A DNA stretch of 64,000 bases from assembly GCF_000220525.1 (NCBI RefSeq), contig NZ_AFPK01000029.1:6-64005 (forward strand), in the 5' to 3' direction. Under the pieces are notes generated by a model. It searched no databases, was not told the origin of the DNA, and worked only from the letters and a program-made list of their open reading frames with translations. This stretch comes from Ochrovirga pacifica. GTDB lineage: Bacteria; Bacteroidota; Bacteroidia; Flavobacteriales; Flavobacteriaceae. Both the position numbers and the translations under genes were made by a program. Below are positions 1-7,999 of the stretch, in pieces; position 1 is the first letter of the stretch, and each line of letters opens with the position of its first letter.

Positions 1-29
1 TTGGTTTATATGGACATTGTTACGGATGT

Positions 30-2231
30 TTAATTTCTTATGTCTGGTGTAAATCGAACTTTATATTCTCTAGGTGGTGTTCCTCCCATTAAATGCTTTA
101 CAAAATAATCCCATCGCCTGCGCATTATGTAACTAGCATCTTTTCCATATCCATGCCTTGCGTTTGGAATTAAAAGAAAGTCAAAATCTTTATTGGCCTT
201 TATCAATGCATCTACCACCAAATAAGTATTGTAAGGTGGTACATTATCGTCCATCCCTCCATGGATTAACCATAATTTTCCTTTTAAATTCTTTGCATAT
301 TCCTGATTTGCTTGTACTTGGTAATTAGATACTCCATTGTTATCGTATGTTTCTAAACCAATATAACGTTCTCCCCAATCATCTTCGTAATTTCTATTGT
401 CATGATTTCCTGATTCAGAAATTGCTACCTTAAAAAAATCTGGATAATGAAACATAGCTGCTGTACTTGCATAACCACCGCCTGAATGGCCCCAAATTCC
501 TACTCGATCTAAATCCATAAACGGATATTGTTTCTGTAATTGCTGCAAACCGTATACCTGATCGGGCAGGGTATTCTCTCCCATATTTCCGTAGCATGCA
601 TCATGAAAAGATTTGGATCGTCCTGGGTTACAACTTCCTTCTAATTGTACTACAGCAAACCCTAATTCTGCCAACGCTTGGCAATCTCTCGTTCCTATTC
701 TAAAATCCCAAGAAGAAACGCTTCCTCCTTGCGGTCCTGGGTAAATGTAAACTACAACAGGTAATTTTGTATTGGTATTTTTAGAAAACTGGCTCGGCAA
801 AAATAACAAACCATACAAATCCCAATTTCCATTAGCCGATTTTACAGTAAAAGGATTAGGAGCCACCCAACCAGAAGCTTTTAATCTTGTAATATCTGTC
901 TTTTCTAGTATTGTAAGTAAACTTCCTTCTAGATTTTTTACTTGATGAACAGGAGGTTCTGTTACTTGAGAATATGAGTCTATAAAAAACTTTTTATTAG
1001 GAGAAAATCGAATGCTATGATTTCCATATTCTGGCGTTAACATTGTTAAATCACTTCCGTCAAAACGGACTTTATACAAGTAGGTATAGTAAGGATTGCC
1101 TTTTTGTTTATGATGGCTAGCTGTAAAATAAATAATTCTTTTAGTTTTATCTACTTTTAAGACTTGTTTTACAACAAACTTACCCGATGTAATTTGATTT
1201 TTTAATTTTCCTGTAGTCGCATCATGCAAGTACAAATGCCCCCAATCACTTTTTTGAGAGTACCAAATAAACTCTTTAGTAGCATCTAAATACTTCCAAT
1301 TTACGGCTCCTCTACCCGATTCGTATTGCGTTGGAACTACTTCTTTGTACAATTCTTTAACGTTTCCTGTTTTTGCATCAGCTATTCTTAAATAAGCTTT
1401 TTTATGATCTCTTGTTGTAGACACAAACACTAAAGATTTACTGTCTGTACTCCACTCTACGTCATCAAAACCTCCTTCGCAAGAAATATCATCACACAAA
1501 GTCCCCCTTCTTGCATCTGGAGCTAACTCTAGGAACACTACATCTGGTTGTTTTTTTAGATGAACAACAACTCTTTCAATTCTAATAATGTCTTTATCAC
1601 TGGGTAACGGATATTTCCACGCTTCTAATTCTGGAGCCCCAACTTGAGTTTTAACCAAATACATATCACTTACATGTCTCTGATCTTGTTTAAACGTAGC
1701 TATTTTTTTTGAATCTGGAGACCAACTAAGAATAGGACGATCTGTATGCTTCCACCCAGCATTGTCTGTAGCGTATCCATAATTTTTTATTCCGTCTGTA
1801 GTTAGTTGAGTTTCTTTTTGTGTTGCCAACTCTCTTATCCATAAGTTCCAATCTTTAACAAAAGCAACATACTTTTCATTGGGTGATAGAATTTCTGTAT
1901 AGCTATCTCCTTTACTTTTGGTGTCAATCTGTCCCTTTGTAACCAAATCTTGTTGGTTTTTAGTAACTAAAAACTGATTGGTTTCAGGATTGTACAATTT
2001 AAATTCTTTGTTAGATTTTGTTAAGTTTCTATACCAAATTCTACCATCAGGCAACCATTGTGGATAAATATCATTATCTAACAATTTACTGGTATTAGGG
2101 TACAACATACTCACAGCTCTGTCATAATCCTCAGATGTTATTTGTTTTTTTTCTTGTGCTTGTGTACAAAAAACAAGCATTAAAACACTTATAAAAATAC
2201 ATCTCGCTCTTTTATTAAAGGAGTTAGCCAT
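30..2231 (-). CDS. S9 family peptidase, dipeptidyl peptidase IV-like
   Basis: 733-residue exported serine peptidase predicted to remove N-terminal dipeptides from peptides in the periplasm. A signal peptide ends near residue 25 (CTQAQ). Residues about 50-500 look like the DPP-IV beta-propeller, and the C-terminal third is the alpha/beta-hydrolase domain. The nucleophile serine sits in GHSGGGY, the acid aspartate in HGGMDDN, and the histidine in NARHGYG, so the triad is complete. Family length is typically 700-750, so it looks full length. It follows pepE in the same direction after 115 bp, with its own TAnnTTTG box. Family is secure; the exact substrate is inferred. Confidence 0.9.
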   Translation of the reverse strand: MANSFNKRARCIFISVLMLVFCTQAQEKKQITSEDYDRAVSMLYPNTSKLLDNDIYPQWLPDGRIWYRNLTKSNKEFKLYNPETNQFLVTKNQQDLVTKGQIDTKSKGDSYTEILSPNEKYVAFVKDWNLWIRELATQKETQLTTDGIKNYGYATDNAGWKHTDRPILSWSPDSKKIATFKQDQRHVSDMYLVKTQVGAPELEAWKYPLPSDKDIIRIERVVVHLKKQPDVVFLELAPDARRGTLCDDISCEGGFDDVEWSTDSKSLVFVSTTRDHKKAYLRIADAKTGNVKELYKEVVPTQYESGRGAVNWKYLDATKEFIWYSQKSDWGHLYLHDATTGKLKNQITSGKFVVKQVLKVDKTKRIIYFTASHHKQKGNPYYTYLYKVRFDGSDLTMLTPEYGNHSIRFSPNKKFFIDSYSQVTEPPVHQVKNLEGSLLTILEKTDITRLKASGWVAPNPFTVKSANGNWDLYGLLFLPSQFSKNTNTKLPVVVYIYPGPQGGSVSSWDFRIGTRDCQALAELGFAVVQLEGSCNPGRSKSFHDACYGNMGENTLPDQVYGLQQLQKQYPFMDLDRVGIWGHSGGGYASTAAMFHYPDFFKVAISESGNHDNRNYEDDWGERYIGLETYDNNGVSNYQVQANQEYAKNLKGKLWLIHGGMDDNVPPYNTYLVVDALIKANKDFDFLLIPNARHGYGKDASYIMRRRWDYFVKHLMGGTPPREYKVRFTPDIRN

Positions 2232-2267
2232 TCTTTTATTTTATCTTTTTATTCTTTGTAATCTTAG

Positions 2268-2275
2268 CAAAACTA
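2268..2275 (-). promoter_or_regulatory. Putative -7 box of the DPP-IV-like gene
   Basis: The minus strand reads TAGTTTTG, a full match to the Bacteroidetes -7 consensus TAnnTTTG, about 37 bp upstream of the start codon. No convincing -33 TTG is seen at the usual spacing. Confidence 0.45.
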
Positions 2276-2318
2276 CGGTATTTATTAAGCATTTTTTTTG
2301 CTTTTTATCATTTCTAAA

Positions 2319-2337
2319 ACAATGATTAAACCATTGT
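2319..2337 (-). terminator. Weak hairpin downstream of pepE
   Basis: ACAATG, a 7-nt loop and CATTGT, followed on the minus strand by TTTT. The 6-bp stem is weak, so it may be only a partial terminator for pepE. Confidence 0.3.
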
Positions 2338-2346
2338 AAAGCACCA

Positions 2347-3033
2347 TTAAAAGGTTAGTATTTCTTTGTAGTTTCCTTTTTCAAACCAAACCGCAGGCAA
2401 TCCTCCTCTTAAAAAAATAGTATCTCCTTGTACGCGCAACCAACTCCCCTCTCTTAATCCTAAGACAGGAATGTTTTCTATTGCTTGAAACTCTTTAATT
2501 CTAGTAGCTCTGGTTTCTCCTTTATGCGTACTATTTTTGTCCGGAGCAATGTAATGTGCATTAAAGTTAAAAGGTACCCAGCCTAATGTTTTGTAACTAG
2601 GAGGTAAAACAATAGGCATATCGTTGGTTGTTTGCATGGTTAGGCCTGCTATGTTGGTTCCTGCACTAGTTCCTAAATAAGGAACACCGCTTTCTACTTT
2701 AAATGTTAAAATATCCCAAAGATCCTGTTCATACATTTTACTCACTAACAAAAAAGTATTCCCTCCTCCTATAAAAATTCCTTGTGCATTGGCTATTGCT
2801 TTTTTACGATCATCAAACTCGTGAATTCCTTTGACTTTAATTCGCAATGCATCAAATGCTTTTTGTACCTGAATAGTATAATTATCATAAGAAATCCCTC
2901 CTGGTTGAGCATAAGGGACAAATAAAACTTCGGTTACATTTTTGTATAGTTTTTCTAAGGTTGGTAATAAATATTCTAAATATCCTGTTCCGTATACAGA
3001 ACCTGAACTTGCTAATACTAAATTTTTCATCAT
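2347..3033 (-). CDS. pepE: Dipeptidase E (peptidase S51)
   Basis: 228-residue cytoplasmic serine peptidase of family S51, which hydrolyses dipeptides with N-terminal aspartate. The nucleophile is Ser123 in LGTSAGTN. Asp138 and His160 (FNAHY) fall where the family has the other triad residues, and the IGGGNTF motif near residue 88 is also typical. Length matches the E. coli enzyme (about 229). It has no signal peptide. It lies between the polysaccharide locus and the DPP-IV-like gene and probably serves peptide catabolism. Confidence 0.9.
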   Translation of the reverse strand: MMKNLVLASSGSVYGTGYLEYLLPTLEKLYKNVTEVLFVPYAQPGGISYDNYTIQVQKAFDALRIKVKGIHEFDDRKKAIANAQGIFIGGGNTFLLVSKMYEQDLWDILTFKVESGVPYLGTSAGTNIAGLTMQTTNDMPIVLPPSYKTLGWVPFNFNAHYIAPDKNSTHKGETRATRIKEFQAIENIPVLGLREGSWLRVQGDTIFLRGGLPAVWFEKGNYKEILTF

Positions 3034-3091
3034 GCTAAATTTCTATTTTTCAAGTTAAAAAATTGACTTGTTTTTTTCTAAATAATTGAAC

Positions 3092-3130
3092 AAAAAAAAC
3101 ACCTTTACCAAAGGCAAAAGTGTTTTTTTT
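3092..3130 (-). terminator. Terminator of the GH43/PhoD operon
   Basis: AAAAAAAACAC pairs with GTGTTTTTTTT around an inner CTTT/AAAG hairpin. On the minus strand it ends in an oligo-T tract just beyond the GH43-like stop codon. Confidence 0.7.
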
Positions 3131-3144
3131 ATCTATTCTTAAAT

Positions 3145-4512
3145 TTATTCAATCAACAATTCGTCTAACTCCCAAGTTCCGCTAGAAGCTTCTACAACTG
3201 GTTGTAATCCTACTTGCATAATGCGTTCTTTAATAGCTTTAAAAGCTGATAATTCTAACTCGTACGTTTTAAACTCTTGATCATTTGCACTTATTGGTAT
3301 TTCTAACCACTGCTGATCGGTCCACGATACAGGAGTTGTATCTGTCCAAAAGTTGCCTTTTTTATCTCGACTATAAATTGCAATTTTTAAAGTGGTGGCC
3401 GAAGTATTGTTTTTTAGTTTGATGCGAATTGTAGTACACAAATCTGAAGCTGTATACAACCAAGGAGCACTGGTTATTAAGGCGTTTTTTGCATGAATGT
3501 TTCCATAAATTTTTCCATTAGTAAATTGTACATCGGTACCTTTTAGGCCTTTCCACCCCATGGTACTGTTGATAAATTTAAAAGGTCTACCTGGGGCAGG
3601 ATACATACGGTCTGACTTAGGAATCAGAATACTTGCATCATCGTTAAAATATACAGGTTTTAGACTAGCCCCTCTGTAAAACGCACTAATATCGTGGTTT
3701 TCTTGCAACACGTACTTTTGTCCATGCCAATCAAAAAAACTAGTGTGTCCTCCACTTAAAAAAGCTCCTTTAAACTCATAAGGACCGTACAAGTTTTTGG
3801 CCATTGCATAGCGACTACCAAATACCAAATAATACCAATCATTTCTTTTAAACAAGGTAGGTTTGTCTTCAGACAAAAACTTTTTTCCATCTTTAAAAAT
3901 CTGTATCGCTTTGGGTTTGCTGCTTAACGATTTCATGTCTTTAGCCAAAGTAGCCATGTAATAGGTACCCGATCCAAAACAAATAGTATAAACGTTGTTT
4001 TCTATATAGATTTCAGGATCGTACGGATGCTCTGGCACAATGTCTTTGGGCAATAAAGGCTTGCCTAACAAGTCTTTGTAAGGACCTGTAATTTGATTAG
4101 CTACCATCACACCTGTATCAATATTTCGGTTAGAAAAAAACCAATAATACTTACCATCTCTTTCGGTAATATCACCTGCCCAACAATTAGGTTGATTGCC
4201 AATGTAGGTATCGCTAGGCAAAATATTACGATGAAAATTCCATGTTTTTAAATCGGTTGAAGACCAAATCTCCCATCGATCCATACGAAAAGATCCTTTG
4301 CCATCCCAAGATTCATCATGACCACAAATAGCAAACACCGTATCGTTCTGTACCCATACATGCGGATCTGCCATTCCATGTTCTGGAATAATTACATCTA
4401 CAGAAATGGCATCTGGGTTTGTGAATTGATTTTGCTCAATTGCTTCTTTAGAATTTTGTGCTACCATCCCAAAGGACAATAGAGAACTAATGACACTAAC
4501 TTTAAGGTTCAT
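3145..4512 (-). CDS. GH43-like five-bladed propeller glycosidase with C-terminal beta-sandwich
   Basis: 455-residue exported protein with a signal peptide (cleavage near Ala18-Gln19) and a GH43-type propeller over residues about 40-310. A C-terminal region of about 140 residues looks like a carbohydrate-binding beta-sandwich. Asp49 (MADPHVW) fits the general base and Asp165 (HPYDPEIY) the pKa modulator. At the general-acid position, where GH43 usually has E-G-P, this protein reads Glu215-Asp216-Lys-Pro, so the acid is uncertain. Family members remove arabinose, xylose or galactose side groups; the substrate here is unknown. It is last in an operon with PhoD-like, sulfatase and DUF5060 genes, 4 bp from its neighbour. 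Confidence 0.8.
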   Translation of the reverse strand: MNLKVSVISSLLSFGMVAQNSKEAIEQNQFTNPDAISVDVIIPEHGMADPHVWVQNDTVFAICGHDESWDGKGSFRMDRWEIWSSTDLKTWNFHRNILPSDTYIGNQPNCWAGDITERDGKYYWFFSNRNIDTGVMVANQITGPYKDLLGKPLLPKDIVPEHPYDPEIYIENNVYTICFGSGTYYMATLAKDMKSLSSKPKAIQIFKDGKKFLSEDKPTLFKRNDWYYLVFGSRYAMAKNLYGPYEFKGAFLSGGHTSFFDWHGQKYVLQENHDISAFYRGASLKPVYFNDDASILIPKSDRMYPAPGRPFKFINSTMGWKGLKGTDVQFTNGKIYGNIHAKNALITSAPWLYTASDLCTTIRIKLKNNTSATTLKIAIYSRDKKGNFWTDTTPVSWTDQQWLEIPISANDQEFKTYELELSAFKAIKERIMQVGLQPVVEASSGTWELDELLIE

Positions 4513-4516
4513 TTTT

Positions 4517-6196
4517 TTATTTTTTTTTTGATTTTAATCCTTTAACTATAAGTATCGCATCGGCTTGATTACGATAAGGTCTCCAATCCCAAAAACCATA
4601 TTTATGCTCAAAAATTACTGGTTTTTCTGATGTATAAACTCCTGTTTGCGTGTTAAACCATTGCCAGGTGGCTTGGCTATAGTCAAATTCTTTATCTAAC
4701 TGTCTTTTTACATCGGCATGATGTACCTCTTTGGGAACATACAACAAAACTTGCCCTTCTTTATAATTAGTTAAGTTGTAAGATCGGGTGTTATACCCCA
4801 TCACAGGTTCAAAATTTTCAAATTTGTAAGTCTTAAAAAAATCACTTAAGTATTTAAAGTAATCAAAATGAGGTTTCACAAAGCTATCGTCTTGTTCAAA
4901 AGGATTGTGAATTATAGCAGTCCAAGCAGTTCCTTGCCAATAATAGGTAGTGTAAGTTCCACCAAACAAACACAAGTAGTTACGTCTTAGACAAGCTTCT
5001 GCATTGGAATATCCTCCCGGAAACACTTCGTAAGGCGAGGCTTCGTAACCACCATGCTCTATGTTAAATATTGGTTTATTTGGAAATGCTTTGTAGGCTT
5101 TTTGCATATCGTCGTGAATTTGAAATCTCCAATTTTGAATTGAAATAAAATCGACTTCCTCTTGATGATTTTTACAAAAACCAAAATCATGTACAGACAA
5201 CAAGCGTTGATAACTGTCTAACTCCCTCGTTTTTTTTATGCAAGCTTCTAGATGAGCTATGATATTTATATTCTGCTCTCGTGCAATTTTATTGGCCGCT
5301 TCTTTAGATACATCCCAAATAATATTAGGAAAAGCCTGATATCTTTTAATTACATGTTCGTAATACATCTTGTCTGCTTCTGAACCTGCCTTGGGCCAAG
5401 CAACTCGCTTATTCCATACATAAATCATTAAATGAGATACCAGCTCACGATCGTGCATAGCAGAAATTACGCGATCAAAATGTTTAAAAAATTCTACATT
5501 CAGCGTGCTGTAATCTGGTTTTAAGTTAGATCCCTTAAAAGGAAAGATATCTTCTCTTGCTCCATAATTATGTTGTGGATTTTCCTGCAGACGTTCGTCG
5601 GTTACCCAATCTAAATCTAACCCATAGGCATACACGTTCATTACAACTTGATTGAAACCATTTTTTGCTATCAAGTCTAGCAAATGATTTGTTTTTTTTA
5701 ATTCTTTTTGAGCATAATCTAAAGCAAAAAGCCAATCGCACTCAAAAGCCAAATTAAAATAGGCACTCCCGTCTTGGTAATAAAAATGCCTTGGATCTTT
5801 TGGATTTGTAACAATACCTCCATGTCTGTTTGTTTTGGTATTCTTAACTACATCAATTGTACCTTTGTGACCACTTACTCCTTCTAGATCTCCCAAAATT
5901 TGATAGTGTTGTTGTCCAACATCCGAGCTAGAATAACGAAACACCCACTGCTTAGCCCCGTTATAAAACAAAGGGATTTTTTTGGTTTTCTTTTTGTGAG
6001 TTACCAAAGCAAAAATATCTTTTAAAAAAGGTTTGTCTACTACGTGTTTGGCCGTAAAAACAACATCGTTTACTTCCCATTGCTGCGTTGTAAAATTTGT
6101 TGTTTGTGTAGACTGTTTCCAGACCTTTATTTGAGTAAATCCCTGAGGTGCTAACAATAAAAAGAGTACTGTAAAAAATTTTATTAATAAGTTCAT
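4517..6196 (-). CDS. DUF5060 / GH-A-like putative glycoside hydrolase
   Basis: 559-residue exported protein. A signal peptide ends near residue 21, a DUF5060 beta-sandwich follows (about 25-115), then a region resembling DUF4038-type (beta/alpha)8 hydrolases (about 125-470), then a short C-terminal beta domain. Glu299 (WDVSKEA) and Glu380 (FNIEHGG) sit at strand ends, as expected for acid/base and nucleophile in clan GH-A; this assignment is inference. Related Bacteroidetes proteins are common in glycan loci and few have known substrates. It is cotranscribed with the sulfatase (20 bp away) and the GH43-like gene, so it probably cleaves a desulfated oligosaccharide. Confidence 0.7.
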   Translation of the reverse strand: MNLLIKFFTVLFLLLAPQGFTQIKVWKQSTQTTNFTTQQWEVNDVVFTAKHVVDKPFLKDIFALVTHKKKTKKIPLFYNGAKQWVFRYSSSDVGQQHYQILGDLEGVSGHKGTIDVVKNTKTNRHGGIVTNPKDPRHFYYQDGSAYFNLAFECDWLFALDYAQKELKKTNHLLDLIAKNGFNQVVMNVYAYGLDLDWVTDERLQENPQHNYGAREDIFPFKGSNLKPDYSTLNVEFFKHFDRVISAMHDRELVSHLMIYVWNKRVAWPKAGSEADKMYYEHVIKRYQAFPNIIWDVSKEAANKIAREQNINIIAHLEACIKKTRELDSYQRLLSVHDFGFCKNHQEEVDFISIQNWRFQIHDDMQKAYKAFPNKPIFNIEHGGYEASPYEVFPGGYSNAEACLRRNYLCLFGGTYTTYYWQGTAWTAIIHNPFEQDDSFVKPHFDYFKYLSDFFKTYKFENFEPVMGYNTRSYNLTNYKEGQVLLYVPKEVHHADVKRQLDKEFDYSQATWQWFNTQTGVYTSEKPVIFEHKYGFWDWRPYRNQADAILIVKGLKSKKK

Positions 6197-6216
6197 ATAG
6201 TATTTTGGGTTTGATA

Positions 6217-6657
6217 TTATAAAGATTTGATATAGGTATAATAAACGCCATACTGCTTATCTCCTTCTATAAAATCATTGGTCAGCAAAGTTTTTCCTGG
6301 CTCTAGATATACTTTAAAATCCACCGATTCATCGTTTGGTTCAATTGCTTTTTCAAACATTTGATTTGCAATACTAATGCGTACATGGGTGGGTTGAATT
6401 GTTTTGTATTCAAACATTTTTTTAGGGTTTTCAGAAGGTATGCCCTGTATTCTACCTGTACATTCTTTGGGCCAACGACGACAAGAAATCTGGTACCAGC
6501 CTGCTTTTTCTACTCTAATTGTGTGTTTGTTATTAGTGTTTTTCATTCCCGCTGCTACTTGTTCTGGTTTCCAAATTCCCCCATCTTCTCCTATTGCATG
6601 TTGTATGGTCAATTTTATTTCTTTTTGTTCTTGGCTTCCTATAGTATTATAAGGCAA
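6217..6657 (-). CDS. C-terminal fragment of the frameshifted S1 sulfatase
   Basis: This frame continues the sulfatase that begins at 7988. It encodes the C-terminal extension usual in this group of S1 sulfatases, including ISCRRWPKE and a YGVYYTYI end. The apparent start is a TTG inside the sulfatase, without a ribosome binding site, so an independent gene is unlikely. Read upstream, the frame runs back through NKKNKAYQELPY, which joins the N-terminal part at an A8 run (6674-6681). One extra A would give a single protein of about 590 residues. It is either a disrupted gene, a slippage-expressed gene or a sequencing error. Confidence 0.6.
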   Translation of the reverse strand: MPYNTIGSQEQKEIKLTIQHAIGEDGGIWKPEQVAAGMKNTNNKHTIRVEKAGWYQISCRRWPKECTGRIQGIPSENPKKMFEYKTIQPTHVRISIANQMFEKAIEPNDESVDFKVYLEPGKTLLTNDFIEGDKQYGVYYTYIKSL

Positions 6658-7988
6658 TTCTTGATAAGCCTTATTTTTTTTGTTTGGTAGATGAACTTCT
6701 GGTTTTGACTCAAAAGTTCCGCTACCAACTCAGGATGCATTTTGGCTACGTTTTTTCTTTGCTTGGGATCTGTTTTAACATTATACAACTGATGACCATC
6801 TATCAAACGCCAATCTCCTTTTAATATACAGGTTTGCGCAACATCTGCTGGAGGTCTCCAATCTTGATTGTGATGAATATAAGCTGTTTTGCGTTCCCAT
6901 TTTTTATTTTCTCCTGTTAAGGCAGACGAAAAGTCTTCTCCATCCAAAGGCATATTTTCAGGAATCTTTAAGTCACATAAATTAGCTAGAGTAGGAATCA
7001 AATCAACATGAGCTGCCAAAGCATTTACATCTCTTCCTCCTTCAATTTTTCCATTGGGCCAACGTATAAAAAACGGCACACGGTGTCCTCCTTCTAACTT
7101 GCTCCCTTTAATTCCCCTGTATCCTTTATTGTACCCCAGTTTTCCATCATGGGTATAACCATAACGGGTTCCGTTGTCACTCATGTAAATCAAAATGGTG
7201 TTTTCTAGCAAATATTTATCTCCTAAAAATTGATAAAACTTTCCAAAATTCTCATCAATGTTAGCAATCATTCCATACAAATTGGCTTTTGGAATTTGTT
7301 TGCCCTCTAAATGCTTGTATGGAGCTGCATATTTTTCGGCTACAATCAACGGATCGTGAGGTGCATTGGTGGGCAAGTACACAAAAAATGGTTTTTCTTT
7401 ATTTTGGTCAATAAATTTCATAGTCTCATCAAACCAAACGTCTGTACAATAGCCGTCAAATTGCTTTGGTTTATTATTAACATAATACACATCGTTAAAG
7501 TAACTATTTCCCCAATAGTCTGATAATTCTCCTACCCCTCCTGCTAAGTGATGAATGGCTGTTTCAAAACCACTGTCGGTTGGACGTGTTGGATAATTGT
7601 CTCCCAAATGCCATTTACCAAACATAGCGGTCTTATAGCCGTTTTGTTGAAAAACATCGGCCATGGTTTGTGCATCTCCACTAAGAGCATCTCTCCCCTT
7701 AAAGGTAGCCCAAGCACCATTGTTTATGGGATATTGTCCCGTCATAATTGCAGCTCTTGTCGGTGTGCAAAGTGGGGTAACGTGAAAGTCCGTCATACGC
7801 ACCGCTTTGGTGTAAAAAGCATCTATATTAGGTGTTTTTAACCAAGGATTTCCGTGACACCCTAAATCTCCAATTCCCTGATCGTCGGTTAAAATTAAAA
7901 TAACATTTGGTTGTTTGTTTTGTGCTGTATACGATAAACTTGTTAACAAACAACTCAGAAAGATCCATTGTAAATGATTAAACTTCAT
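6639..7988 (-). CDS. S1 family sulfatase, N-terminal and catalytic part (frameshifted)
   Basis: 449 residues in this frame. A signal peptide ends near Ala22. The sulfatase signature CTPTRAAIMTG starts at Cys74, the residue converted to formylglycine. Asp35-Asp36 (TDDQG) are metal ligands, and the later GKWHLG and DNGTRYG segments complete the active site. The last 12 or so residues (from IRLIKN) are out-of-frame sequence: the natural continuation is in the overlapping frame that ends at 6217. The catalytic domain is intact, but the C-terminal subdomain is separated by a one-base shift. It would remove sulfate esters from a glycan in the periplasm. The gene starts 11 bp after the PhoD-like stop codon. 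Confidence 0.85.
   Translation of the reverse strand: MKFNHLQWIFLSCLLTSLSYTAQNKQPNVILILTDDQGIGDLGCHGNPWLKTPNIDAFYTKAVRMTDFHVTPLCTPTRAAIMTGQYPINNGAWATFKGRDALSGDAQTMADVFQQNGYKTAMFGKWHLGDNYPTRPTDSGFETAIHHLAGGVGELSDYWGNSYFNDVYYVNNKPKQFDGYCTDVWFDETMKFIDQNKEKPFFVYLPTNAPHDPLIVAEKYAAPYKHLEGKQIPKANLYGMIANIDENFGKFYQFLGDKYLLENTILIYMSDNGTRYGYTHDGKLGYNKGYRGIKGSKLEGGHRVPFFIRWPNGKIEGGRDVNALAAHVDLIPTLANLCDLKIPENMPLDGEDFSSALTGENKKWERKTAYIHHNQDWRPPADVAQTCILKGDWRLIDGHQLYNVKTDPKQRKNVAKMHPELVAELLSQNQKFIYQTKKIRLIKNCLIIL
6674..6681 (-). other. A8 run at the sulfatase frameshift
   Basis: Eight T on the plus strand (A8 in the mRNA) sit exactly where the two sulfatase frames meet. With nine A, ACA-AAA-AAA-AAT-AAG-GCT reads through to the C-terminal part. 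Confidence 0.75.
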
Positions 7989-7999
7989 ACTAAACTGTT

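Noticed and set aside
6217-6657. Independent small gene after the sulfatase
   Set aside because: Its content is the known C-terminal part of this sulfatase type, and its start is an internal TTG within the sulfatase.
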